DNA of 64,000 nucleotides from Trochalopteron elliotii. Taxonomy: Eukaryota; Chordata; Aves; Passeriformes; Leiothrichidae. Shown here piece after piece: positions 1 through 11,635 of the stretch. Where the stretch lies: the NCBI GenBank assembly GCA_024734555.1, contig JANPWX010000480.1:68011-132010 (forward strand). Reading direction: 5' to 3'. The notes beneath the pieces were generated by a model. That model had not been told where the DNA came from and did no database searches. It was given only the letters and a program-made list of their open reading frames with translations. Position numbers and translations under genes: made by a program. Position 1 is the first letter of the stretch; each line of letters starts with the position of its first letter.

Positions 1-249
1 GTTATAGAATTAAGAGGCAAAGTGACTCATAGATGGAAAAAGGGATAATATTCTTTGAAGCTGCACCAAAAGCCCTGGAACGGAGTTTATTATGAAGCAA
101 TCACATACTTAAAGAAGTAGACTTCTGGATTTGAAGGTCAGCTGTGCACCTAATCCAGTCTCACATACAACATGGCTTAGTAGGTTCCTGTGGTTTGGCA
201 GCACTTGTGGTCAGCTGGAATGGAGGGCTGGGCCGAAGTCCAGCTCTAT

Positions 250-295
250 CTGCTCTATCTGTCAAACACATGTCTCTGTGTATTTCTCTACATAC
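250..295 (+). repeat. Left arm of a 46-bp perfect inverted repeat
   Basis: These 46 bases are matched without a mismatch by the reverse complement of 946-991. The arm starts CTGCTCTATCTG and ends TTTCTCTACATAC. Just inside the arm lies CGGCA; the partner arm has the complementary TGCCG too, but separated from it by about 11 extra AT-rich bases. I see no target-site duplication outside the arms and no transposase frame between them, so a DNA transposon is not demonstrated. A local inverted duplication, for example by template switching, would give the same picture. Confidence 0.93.
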
Positions 296-945
296 CGGCA
301 CAAGTTTTTGTTGTGTTATGACGGAAGGAGAGGGTTTAACAAATCTGTAGGAACTGGATCATGAAACCTCGCTGTATTTGCTGATCCTGTCAGTGGGAGG
401 TGTGTGTCCACGTGCATGAAGGGCATACAGGTTCCCCAGAGTAGGGAACACTGTGATATGAATGACACAAAACCTGCCAGGATCCTGGCACTGAAATCCA
501 TGAGATGCTGTGTGGCATCCTCACTCTCAACTGGAAAATGGACAGATATGTCCTGAAGGTAAATGCCTTCAGAACATTGTTCTGCAGCCACACAAATGCC
601 TCTCCTGAGGTCTGCATTCACAGCAATGCATTCACACATTTTCTCTAGCAGCCTTTTGCAGCAACCTCCCTTAACTGTCCTCAGTGTTGTCTGTGCTCTG
701 GACCAAGGTCAGCTGTGGTTCACCTCATTGCAATAAGCAGTCTGATCCCCATTGGAGATCCCCAGTTTGCTGGTGGGATAAGGATGGGACCTAGAGATAG
801 CCTGACACGTTGCTCTTGCTTGTGTGAGTGGATTTCTCAGATAACCCTCTTTTGTGCAGGGTTAAGGAGCTGTAGTATGATAATTGATTCAGTGACAATC
901 ATTAGTTGCACTGCAAAGACTGGAATCATTGCCGGAATTTAAAAA
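296..945. other. 650-bp loop between inverted-repeat arms
   Basis: This single-copy-looking segment separates the two 46-bp arms. It holds a 107-codon minus-strand open frame (316-639) that has no domain I recognise and that I treat as chance. The two ends of the loop do not resemble each other beyond the CGGCA/TGCCG next to the arms, so the symmetry stops there. Composition is like the neighbouring DNA. Confidence 0.6.
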
Positions 946-991
946 GTATGTAGAGAAATACACAGAGACATGTGTTTGACAGATAGAGCAG
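946..991 (-). repeat. Right arm of a 46-bp perfect inverted repeat
   Basis: This is the exact reverse complement of 250-295. The inner flank reads TGCCG at 930-934, then an AT-rich insert up to 945 before the arm. Two 46-bp copies without a difference suggest a recent origin or continuing sequence exchange between the arms, because neutral avian DNA of any great age would have accumulated changes. Confidence 0.93.
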
Positions 992-3900
992 TAGGTACAT
1001 GGTGGAAAGAAGCAGTGTCTGACTAAATTTAGTCTTTTAGTAAAATTACTTGGGATCCAGTTTACATGTCATGTGGGAGCATTCTTCAGCAGTCAGTTGA
1101 TTATTTTTCAGATCTTATGTAAAGAGATAGAGTCTATCAGATACTCCTGGCATGATGAGTGGACCTCCAGGGGTCCCAACAAAATCAAAATCAGGAGGGT
1201 AAATGCAACAAATATAGTTGGGTTTATTTTTCTTTATTTGACTGCTTCTTACAAACCTCATTATTTCTTGCCCTATGCAAGACTCCAAGTAGCTATTAGA
1301 GCATTTAAATCCCTGACAGCAAAAATATTCTGCATATAGGCCAAAATGTTCCCCTTATTTTGCTCTCTATGGCATTGCATTTCAGGAAATATGGCTGTCT
1401 GCCAGGAGCTGACTCAAACACAATGAGGTGGAAAAACATGACCTTCAGAAGAATGATTTAGCATGTAGATTGTAGAATACGTTTCTGTTAGGGTTCCCAG
1501 CTTGGAACCATTGAGGATGTTTGTAAAAGAGCTTTGTAAGTACAACATGTGGCCATGCACACAAGTTGCTCTCGTTAGGAGTAAATCCTTGCTATAATAT
1601 TAAGAGTAGTCTCCTGACAGTGACAAAGTGGAATTCTGGTATCACAGGTCTTATTTAACCCTCTTGTTGGGTGAGCTATCCGATCGCTTTTTAAACACCA
1701 AGTGGCAGCTGATCATCAAGATTTTACCTCAAGGAGAGGCAAAGTGAGCCCTTGCTCAGTAGGCCTTGACCCAAAAAGCCTTTCTCCTTCATCTGCTGCA
1801 TGCCCCAAACTTGAGGGAATACTTTCCCTAAATACTGGCACTGTTCCCAGTCCTTTTGTGTGCTTCCTGGTTATTTTTTGCTCTTTCCATATGGTGTGCA
1901 AAATCTGTCCTGCCTCTAGAGCTGTAGGTTAGGCCTAGCACCATGTGGTCGTGGAGAAAACCTTTATGCCAGAAAGACACAAACTGTCACACTTCTTTAT
2001 TAATAGTAATACTGACTGTGAGTAATAAAGTTTCATCCGCCAAGACTAGAATAACCAAGAACAAGTAGACAGGTTGGATCAGGGATGAAGAAATTTTAGG
2101 TGGAAGATTCAATAAAGAGGCATAGTGGAGATTTTTTTGCAATACTTGCATTAATTTCTAATCCTTTTCTGTCATGATAGAAACACGAAAATCAGTGCAA
2201 TAGAGCTTGCTCAGACCTAACTCACGTGAGAAGTTGGGCCTTAAAAAGTTATTTGGTTTGATTTCAACATGAGACCATATCTGTTACCTTTTTTTCCTCT
2301 CCTTAGGTGTGACTCCACCTCTTATGACTATTATGCTTCTCCCAGTGCTTTATATTGAATAGTCATAAAGGCAGATGTGGTTTTTCAGGCCAATGCCCTC
2401 TATAGCACTGACCAAAGGTTTAAACAACACTTCCTTGAACTAAAGTAAAAAAATGAGCAAACACTCTAATGTTTCTTTTCCAAGGGATAACACAATCTGT
2501 TCATAACCATTCATAGAAGGATTGGGAGACACTGGGAGGAGTTGCTGGGACTTTCACTGGAGTAAGTGACCGGTGCTCAAGCAGCCTCATTTTGAGAGTG
2601 GTTTTGGACTGGGTAAAAAAGTCACTGGGGTGGAACAAATTGGGTTAGACAGAGGAGCTAAGATGAGAGGAGTCAGTATTTAGAGTGGAGATGCAAACTG
2701 ATGATGTCCAGGATAAGGAGAATAAGAATGCTATCAACCATAGGTACTTATAGAGTACCCATCTCTTTACTATATTCTATAAACAACGTTTCCATTTGCA
2801 GAGGCATGCATGATAAATGTCACATCTTAGAAAAATCTGCTGGTGGAAGTGGACTAGGTCCTGGTGCCTTTCTGTCCATGTGGGTGCCTAAAGAAACTCT
2901 GAGGGCCTCTGCTCAGTTCTCCAGCCACTCTCTCAAGAGAGGAAAGGCTGGCTACACCTTCCAGATTTGACATTAACTTCGAGCTTGTAGCTTGTCCACA
3001 AACCACATTATGATAAAACCTGCCCATTTCAAATGTGAATTTCAAGATGTCAGCTAAAGATTTATGACTTATCTATCAGTTTTGATTCCATCATGTACTT
3101 GTTAATCGTGCCTTAGTCTGCTGCTGTGCAACAATTCTGACTGACCACAGATATTATAAATTATCCCTTTTGATATGTTAGTTAATTATGAAGGAAACCA
3201 TCCTTGTTCTGGCAAATTCAAATCCATCTTAAAAATTTATGGAGAGTCAATTCATTATGAGGAAAGTTATTTATGAATTTACTAAAAAATGAATCTGTTC
3301 TCATTAAAATAAGCTTAAAGGTAAAAAATTATAAAATGTCAGTTGTCTACGTAACTCTTTTGATGCATTTCCCTAATGAGCTGAGAGACTAAGACTTCTC
3401 AGCACTTACAGTTAAATTCAGCTAAAGCAGAGCAAAAACAGACTTGGAAAAACTTGCTTTATAGGTGTGAAAAATTAAAGAAGGAGAAAGGAATAGACAT
3501 AATGTATATGTACAGATTTGGTTAAAGAACATTTAAATGCTGTTCAATTATTGTCTTTGTCTTCCTGTTAGAACACATCAAGTTCTGTTGTCATTACTTG
3601 CTCCAAAAAGAGCTTAGGATTTTAAATTCAGACTTTGCACAGTTACTGCCATTTTATCCAGGGAGACATGATAGAATTGGATATGAGCTTTGCAAAATTA
3701 CTTTCCTTCTTTGATTAGTTTCTGCATTTCTATATAGGATAGGATTTTGCCAGTATGATTCAGTGATTTCAGTTCCTCAGATGAGGTGTGCCATATGAAA
3801 GTGAAGATACTAAGTTTTATTTCCCCAGCTTTCTTTCTTGACGTATCAAGGCCTTGCTTAGGGGTGTGGACTGAGACATCAGTTGATCACTGTACCCATG

Positions 3901-4590
3901 TGCCCATCAGCGTGCAAAGGATGAGATGTGTTACAAAACAATTCTTTCACCATCACCACCAAATCATCCTCAAGAGCATGGAGAGTGCACAGTAAATTTG
4001 TACAGAGAAATGTGTGAAGGGGGATTCAGGGCACCTTTTCAAGGGATATGAAGTCAAGAAGATGAAATTTACCAAATTACATGGTAAATTTTTAGGATGT
4101 GGTCAGCTGTAGTCTGAGAGGTGTAGCTGTCTCTGCTGTGGTACCGAAACAGTGGCTCTGCCCATCCAACAGCAGTGGCTGTCACTGCCTGACCTCCTGC
4201 TGTAAATTTTCATCTGCGATTTTGCTGGATGGCGAAACATAACTTTGTTTGAATGTGCAATCACACTTGCATTTGTTTTTGCAGGTGCTTCTTTTACTAC
4301 ATACTCTAAGATCAGTAAAATGAAAAGGAAAAAGATGACAAGTGTTCTTGTGTTTACCGAATGACTGGAGAGTAGTTATCATGGGATCTGTGTAATAGGT
4401 TTTCTTCTGCTTTCTTCCCGGCTTCCAAAAATGTGTAATTTTCCCCATCAAAATTACAGCTTGTGGAAGAATTTTCAGTGGAAAAGATGATTGCATGTTT
4501 TCCTCTCTGTTGTTTCTATGATATTGAAAGGTTACTGCTGGGCAGCAGTCCATGTTACACAGTGCTTGGATCCAAAGATATTGAATTCTA
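992..4590. other. Single-copy non-coding DNA
   Basis: I see no gene, RNA gene or recognisable mobile element. All open frames are under about 125 codons and lack domains. A polypyrimidine run ending in AG directly before GTGTGA (AG at 2305-2306) looks like a splice acceptor, but no partner donor is convincing. AT-rich blocks near 3150-3320 are ordinary low-complexity DNA. Confidence 0.6.
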
Positions 4591-4596
4591 AAAGGA

Positions 4597-4615
4597 CCTG
4601 GCTCTCCAGCCTGCA
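4597..4615 (+). repeat. 19-bp sequence shared with 51565-51583
   Basis: CCTGGCTCTCCAGCCTGCA occurs here and again at 51565-51583 in the same orientation, with weaker similarity continuing on both sides (AAGG before, TGA after). This may be two worn copies of an unidentified dispersed repeat, or chance helped by CT-rich composition. Confidence 0.4.
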
Positions 4616-7600
4616 GGTGAGGGATTTATTTGTGGATGTAGTAAACTGCTCTCCAACAGTTAATTCTTACGGTTCCTTGTAAACATTCTTGCTGAGCCTC
4701 AAAGCAGATTTCTAAAGGAAATATGGACGTGATCCTCTTCCAGCACATTAATGTTAATGTTAATGTTCCTAGGTGGGTTCCTGCTCCATGTCACGTGGCA
4801 GACAGAAGGCAGCAGCCAGCACATCTGCAAAATCAGGTCAGCTGGGTGTGCTGCTGCCCCTGCTCTGCCTCTCACAGAAAGAAATTCTACTCCAGTTGGA
4901 ACAGCACTGTCACCTTCCACACTTAAGTTTTTTGGAGGGCTTGCATATCATCATCTAGGCTGGGGTGGGTTAACAGCTTTAATGGAAAATTGAGGAAAGG
5001 AAGTTAAAATGCTCACTGTCTTCTGAGGCATTTTTTTCATTATTATTTTTAGAAGTGATGATAGATGTAATTTCTTTTGCTGTTTATTTTTCCCATCACT
5101 GATTCACACCACAGTTCTCACAGATCTCTTTGTAACGTAAACTTAGACCTGATCTACCGATATACTTCAGTGTGAATCAGGAATTCTGTTTCAGCCTCTA
5201 CAGACACCTGGGATAGCAGTGGATCTGGTTGTGATTCCTATGAAAATTTGGGCAATTTATTCTTATGTGGAAAGTATATTGAAAGTGAAGATAGGCAAAA
5301 TGATTAATTTAGAGGTATTGGCTAAATCAGTTTTAGGTGACAAAGTTGAACATATGATGACGCAAATATTTATTTATTATTTGTATTTTGCTAAGCTTGT
5401 TGGGTTTACTCAGTAGTAGGTTCATCAAATACCCCTTGTATATCCTAAATACTGTCATTTATGTTTTTCGAAAAATAGTTTTGTCTTCTATTTTGTTGTA
5501 TTACAAGACAGTATATTCTCCCCTTGGCAGTCCACATTCAACTTTTTTTTTGTTCAAATCAATGTAAATCATCATAGAGTGGATAGATATCCCACTAAAG
5601 TTTGATAAAAAATAGGTCAGCTATGTTATAGAGTTCTTTATTTTGCACTAAAAGGGGATGTTCAGGTTAAAGAGGAAAAAATGTATGGTTTAAAATTAAA
5701 GTGCTGCACTTGTGGTTTCAGTAGCCACTCTTTTACCCATGGAAAATCTCTATGATTTGTCAAACTTTCAGTGCATTGTACAGGCAGGTGTGAATTATCT
5801 GCAATTAAATACAGCATAGAACCTTAAAATTTACTGTGTGCAGATTTTCTGAGGTGGATATGAAGACATCATTAAAAATGTTGGCCATCCTATTTCGTGA
5901 CTTCTGATTCTTCAAAAAGCTACTTGCTAAAGCTTTGTGATCTGTGAATTTATATGCACTTCTATTGTTCCTTCACTGTCAGAAAATTAATTACCTAGAA
6001 GATCCTTTCTAATCCTGCCTAACTCTGCTTCCCAGTTTGAGAGAGAGGTGGCCTCTGGAAACACCTGAGAGGGCTTTGAAAATGTTTCAGAGTTCTCTTA
6101 AGACTTCAAATTGTTCTTCCCCATGGATAGCTGGAGGATAAAAGAAGTATAAATGTGACAGATCTTCTATTTCCTGTCTTGGCACCAGCTACAGCTCTAG
6201 TTTTTCTTGTTTAGAGGAACACTTGTAACACTTGGCAATAATCAATTCCAGAAACTACACATTATTAAATTTCTTTGACTAAGTGCTTATCTAACAACAT
6301 AGGGCAGAGCCTTCCAGCCAGGTAGTAGAAAGAAAAGGCTTGGCAGTGGAAAAAGGTTGTGATCTATCTCATGAATTTCATTTTCTACCTCAGCAAAGAA
6401 TATAACATGGCTGCAAGGCCAAAGGCTGTTCCTAAAATGCTATTTAGACTTCACTGGTAATTGGTTTTGTCCCAGCTCATTTTCAGTTGCAGTGTTAGAG
6501 CAAAATGGAACATAGTTTTCTAAAACAGTCACTGCTGCCTAAAAGCAGGGTTTTGTGGAAAGAGATGGTTGTAAACCCTTTTCCCGCTAGAGCTGAGACT
6601 GTCTTAAAGAAGATTGCTCCCACTAGTGAGCTAGATGCAAAATGTATATAACAGGGTTTTCTTCTATTGAATCCAACAGCATGAGCTTCATTTAGACCCT
6701 CTGATAATGTGCAATCTAAATCTAGCTGAGAAATTTACCGTATCTGAATTTAACAAAACATCAACGAGAATTTAAACTTATAAACCCCATTCACCTATTT
6801 CCCAGAAGTTTGTGTGGGGCTTCTGAAGCCGTCCTTGTGTATGAATGATCTGTGAAAGGTCCTTAACCATGTTCATTAATTTAAAATTATTCAGTGAATG
6901 CCTATATAATGACAATTGAGCCTGTGAGTTGCTTATAAATGATCAGTTTTGCAATCTGTAGCAGGGACTGGCTCGCTGTAGTTTGCTAATCATATGATGC
7001 AGTCAGCAATTTGATGGTTTTGCGTCTGTCTCTCAGTGGCTCTTGAGCTTCCAAATAACTTTCTCAATGTGAACAGCCATGGGATAATCCTAAATGGGGA
7101 GAATCTGTGAGTGAATTTGAGCTCCCTTCTCCAGGTGGGACCTGGCTATGGATGCAGAGACCCACCTGCTGTGCACCTGCATTGGCACTTGAGAGAAGCC
7201 TGGGCATGCTGAAAAAGAGGGAGATGGTGGCCTGTGGTAGCAAGTCTGGGCAGTGAAAGAAGTGTTCCTATGGGATGGATGGCATACTGCAGCTCTTTTT
7301 CCCCCTCTTCCTCCCTCAAAAGAAAGAGGAAAAAGAGAGATGAATATGTGTCCAGTCAGCACCTGTATTAACTGACCTAGTACCATGTTTTTCACAAATA
7401 TTGCATGACATTGGTTCTCTAAATCATTCAGTGAGATTTAGTCCATAAATGAAAATGCCTAACTGTCCTATAGATTTGAGTGGGAACGAGGCTGCAAAAA
7501 GTTTCCAGAAGTTACACAAAGGACTATCTGCTGCATTTTGACCTGGGATCAACAGGAGCTTTGGGGCAAAATAATAACCCTTATAAAGTACATCTGCAGC

Positions 7601-8273
7601 CCTGTATTTACTTCCTTCTCTGAGATGGTGCCTTGCAGAGGAGACTGTGGAAGTCTCAGTCCCACTGGTGCCTCTCCCAGCCTGGTTCAGAAGTGTTTGT
7701 GGGTCCTGCATTAAAAGCACCCCAGTGCTGTGCCCACCAAGATGTTTCTAAGCTCTTCAGCATTTCCCAATGAAACTCTGTATGTAACACACTCACAGTA
7801 TGTAGAACTGTTCTCTCAAGATGTAGGTTGCCACTTACATGATTCATCAAATTCATTTTCCCTCTCTCCCTTTCAAGACATCTTCCTATGGTCCCTGTGA
7901 AGAATCTAGCTCAGAGCCTATTATTTATACAAGGCACATCTGTTATTGAACTGGTGGCACCCAACGTGCATCTCCCTTGTTGCAGTAACACTTTCCTAGT
8001 CCTTACTGGTTGCTGTTAAGGTTATATCAATCATTTGAGATATTAGAAGGCAGAAAGACCAATCTTTAGTTTAATGTACAACCCAGGATAACTTTCTTTA
8101 TCGCTCCTCATTCCCAGAGCATTAATTAATGGCAATGCAGAGATTTTTAGTGGCTGTTTGTCTGATATTTAGCAACAACATAAAAATTAATTTACTGTGC
8201 CCTTACTAACAGTTGATTTAATAGCTAATTAATTAATATGATACTTCTTTATGTTTTCTTATTTCCTGGTCAG
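4616..8273. other. AT-rich non-coding DNA
   Basis: No gene or mobile element is recognised. A short triplication of TTAATG lies just upstream near 4747-4765. The interval 6860-7060 has the patchy, motif-rich look of conserved non-coding DNA, with AT-rich homeodomain-like sites and a block around GCAATTTGATGGTTTTGCG, but I cannot show conservation. TAATTAATTAA-type sites cluster at about 8215-8240, immediately before a possible splice acceptor. Confidence 0.5.
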
Positions 8274-8369
8274 TGAATTTTTAAAGAGTAATGAAAGGCA
8301 AAGCCCTCAGCTTAGAAAGTGACATTGTGGAATATGATTTAAGTATAGTGGTCAAACTTAACAAACAAG
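8274..8369 (+). other. Candidate non-coding exon (splice-site pair)
   Basis: The interval is preceded by a T-rich tract and CAG (AG at 8272-8273) and followed by a strong donor, AAG then GTGAGT (GT at 8370-8371). It is 96 nt long and all three plus-strand frames contain stops, so it could only be an untranslated or long non-coding RNA exon. Pairs of this quality also arise by chance in tens of kilobases of vertebrate DNA, so this is a weak prediction. Confidence 0.2.
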
Positions 8370-8371
8370 GT

Positions 8372-9513
8372 GAGTGAAGATGAAGCAGATAGTATTTCTG
8401 ATAGGATTATGTGGTATTTAGAGCACATTCTGGTAGTTATGTCACTATTTTAATGCTTTGTTGTTTGACGGAGCTGCAGTATAATTGAAATCATAGTGTG
8501 TGCTACATTTATGTTTATGTACTGTGTTTAGAAGGAGGAGAATGTGTTTAGGTGCCATAACATGCAAAATGTATTTCTTATTTCTTCCTCCTCTGTATAG
8601 TGAGAAAATTACAATGTAGTTTTTAGTTTGGAATGATACAGTGTTAAGAGGGCAGTGTCTGTGTCTTGACAATTGAACCTTAGCTCTGTTTTTACAAGGA
8701 AAAATTCTTTGTGTGTTCTATGTTTGTTTAATTTGTACTTAATGTATGCCTCCAGAAAATAAATCTGTCAAAACCCTGAGGTTTCTTGTTCTGGAAATAG
8801 TTGTTAATGTGGGATTTTAAAAAATAGTAATATTTTTCACTTTGACTAGTATCTGAGATTCCTTCTTGTATGTATGAAACATCTTTGTACTTTGCAGGGC
8901 TTGAAGATTATTTGCTATTCAAGGTTTTAAAAGAAAAAGGAAGTTGGAAAAAAAATTAAACCTTTGGGGACAACTTGCTAGAAGAAGTGATAAACGAGCT
9001 ATGCATTCCTCAGCAAGGTCTCTTTGTAACTCTGCTGACACCCACTCGCCTCGGTCTCACTCTGCCAGGGCCAGCCTCACCTGTGAGCCCTGTTCTATCC
9101 TGCACTGCAGCATCTGAGCCCAGGAGTACTTGTAGGTTCAGTTTTTTAGGGACCAGGAAAACCAGGGTGCAAGCACAGGTGTTTCTAAAAGTCCAAATGC
9201 TGCACAGTGAGAGCTGCTTTGTGATGACGCTGTGTGGCTGCACATGGCTCACAAATCATCCCTGCAAAGCAATTGCAGCTTTCCCTGCAGTCCTCAGCAG
9301 ACATTGTTTGTTAACACCACACCAAGTATCTGAAACACTGCTCTTCCCAACACAGGGAATGGGTAGTCATGCAGAGACCATTTCCTGGGAAAAGTTAAAT
9401 GTTCTGTCTCACAGAATAAAAACTAGATGGTCTATAGTATAGATCAGTAAATTCTACAAGAGAGTAGATTTCCTTTGGGAAAATAAAGCTCTTTCTCTTA
9501 CTGTTTCTATGAA
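8372..9513. other. Non-coding DNA
   Basis: There is an open frame of 155 codons on the plus strand at 8975-9442 with an apparently random composition. It has no domain I recognise and no splice or promoter context. The rest is AT-rich and shows no repeat I can name. Confidence 0.5.
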
Positions 9514-9557
9514 TATTTGTAATCATGGGCATCAACATTGCCACATGATTACAAATA
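9514..9557. repeat. Hairpin: 14-bp perfect stem extended to 18 bp
   Basis: TATTTGTAATCATG at 9514-9527 is perfectly complementary to CATGATTACAAATA at 9544-9557. The stem continues inward with GGCA (9528-9531) against TGCC (9539-9542), leaving one bulged A and a 7-nt loop. The stem is shorter than the 22 or more pairs usual for a microRNA precursor, so a cruciform or a pair of inverted protein-binding sites is as likely. Confidence 0.85.
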
Positions 9558-10593
9558 CTATTTTAAAAAGTTACCACCAATTTATATTGAATCCTTCTGA
9601 AAGTTGGAAGCCAGCATTGGAATCTTTAAGTGGTGACAGTTTTGGAACTTTTATGCTGTTATTTGTACTAAAATTGATTTTGGGTAGCAAGCAATGCAAG
9701 CATAAAGAGATGTAAAAGGCTTGTTAATATTTGCAGTATCAAAATGAGCATGAAGCACTGATGATTCATAAGTGCTGTTGTAAATAGGCCTTATTGATGT
9801 TGCTGTTCTTCCCTTCTTATGAGATGTTTCAGTTTACTGAGAGCCCTTAGGACTAAGGTTTATAAAGAGTGAGGAGTGAGGAAAAAGTTTGCAATGAACA
9901 TCCTGAGTGGTACAGAGTTTCTTTTGGAAATAGCTAATGTTAAAACTGTTCCCCAAATGCAGAGGATCTATTCACAGCAATCACGGGCCAGTGCTTGCTC
10001 TTGGTGTGTCACGTCAAGAGCTGTGGGCTGTGCTCTGTCCCACGGGGAGATGCTCTGCTACCATCACTCTGCCCCCAAGCGTTTTAGACCCAGTTCTGTT
10101 CTGCTGGATTCATCCTACCCACTGGTTTTGTTAATGAGGCTGGAGCAGAGCCCATAGCCTGGGGGAGCTGCCAGGTGCTCCTCTGGCATGGGCAGTGTCC
10201 TTGAGCTGGAGGGGAGAGGGCTGGAACTCTCTGTAGGTCCCTGGCACGTGTGTGATGATCAGCTGCAGTTTGACACTGAGATCTGCCTGTGCTACCTGCC
10301 CTGGAGAAAGGCCTGGATCCTCTAGCACTCTTCCAGCTACAAAAGCCCCTCTGCAACTGGCCACAGGTTCATGCCCAAAAGATGTGGAGGGACAAAACAG
10401 ACCTGGAGTTGCCAAGTGACACCAAAAATCACAAGGCATTGTCTGCCCTCAAATATGAGAGCTGGCAATCCAAATCTCCAGTCTGTCTTACCCTGCTTTT
10501 ATCCCCATCTCTCATTCATTTTCCTCTTTTAAAACAGAAATATAAGGGGTAAGAGTTTAAATGGCAAAACAAAAATTAGTGAGCCTGAGACTA
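9558..10593. other. Non-coding DNA with a GC-richer patch
   Basis: The segment 9950-10350 is GC-richer than its surroundings and carries overlapping open frames of 65-102 codons on both strands. None resembles a known protein. No splice, promoter or repeat signature explains the patch. Confidence 0.45.
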
Positions 10594-10646
10594 ATTTGGA
10601 AAGTTTCCAAATCCTGGAAAGTGTTTGGGGATTTTCCAAATCCTGG
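10594..10646. repeat. 19-bp perfect palindrome plus direct repeat
   Basis: ATTTGGAAAGTTTCCAAAT at 10594-10612 reads the same on both strands around a central G. Its right half continues as TTTCCAAATCCTGG (10604-10617), repeated exactly at 10633-10646, 29 bp further on. The result is three copies of a TTTCCAAAT-type element within about 50 bp. GGAAA cores are typical of STAT/NFAT-class sites, but binding is only a guess. Confidence 0.85.
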
Positions 10647-11029
10647 GAGGTCTGAGTGTTATTGAAAACAATTTAGATGTCAAGGTCTTATAGTCAGAAC
10701 ATTGATTTATATGAGAGGTAGATATGTAAATATCTTTGAAATATGGATACATGAAATTGTAACTTTTGGAGCTGGAATTTAATATCTCAAGTTGGTTTGA
10801 GGTTTTTTTTGGCAAATGTTACAATCTAACCTGCTGTAGAGCTTTTCTGATTGGGATTTTATTTCTAGATATTAATTAATTATTAAATATTGTAATAAAT
10901 AGCCATAATGATAAAATAATATTACTATTCAGGTTGGCCCTTGTGACCTCCAAAGTATGCCTGAACTTATAACTGCAGGGGGTTTTTTTCCAATAATATT
11001 CAAATTTTACTTAATACTTTATTCTCCTA

Positions 11030-11400
11030 GAGCGTTTCAGTTTAACATCTCAGCTGATTGATTGTCAGTTCAAATCTACACATTACACAGGCCTTTTTTT
11101 CCCTGGTGAAAAGGAAGCTGGAAGTCATGTCACAACTTAGCATTTTCCAAGTAGGTGCTTTAAAAGATGGTCTCTGAGCAGGGGCTGCCCATAAATCCCA
11201 CAATTTATTACATTCATTAGTATCTAGACAAAGGTTATTAGGCAATCAATCAGGGCCATGTCTCATTATGCTTTAGTAGCTGGGATGTTTTTGAGGTTTT
11301 CATTACCGAGTCAAGTTATTTTCTTTCCTGCTGCTGAGCAAAGAACTCCTCCAAGTGGATATTGTCTAAATCGGAGTATTGAAACATTGAGACCAGACCA
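11030..11400. promoter_or_regulatory. Candidate conserved non-coding block
   Basis: The block contains an AATCAATCA site (11244-11252, PBX/HOX-like), ACAAAGG (SOX/TCF-like, about 11229-11235) and CAGCTGATTGATTG near 11051. It lacks repeat character, and its dense mix of homeodomain and HMG-like sites is typical of vertebrate developmental enhancers. An open frame of 125 codons covers 11258-11635 but shows no domain. Conservation is not demonstrated. Confidence 0.3.
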
Positions 11401-11635
11401 TGTGGAAACTGCTGATGACTCAGGCTGTTTATTAGCCCTTCTCAAAAGAATACAAAGGAGGAGATGTTCTCTCCTGATGGAGAAGTGGATGAGCCATTTA
11501 AAGTCATTCAAATATGCAAGAACTGTGGGAGAGGACACGATATGGCAGACAGAGGTAATAGTGACCAGTGCAGATTTGGCTGTGGAAATAAACTGGAATG
11601 TGAAGGTTTCTGGTGTGGTCTTTTATCTCATATGA

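Noticed and set aside
316..639. 107-codon frame in the loop of the 46-bp inverted repeat as a transposase
   Set aside because: It is too short and has no catalytic motif or helix-turn-helix pattern.
1501..1535. 35-nt open interval before GTAAGT as an exon
   Set aside because: The upstream acceptor has a poor pyrimidine tract.
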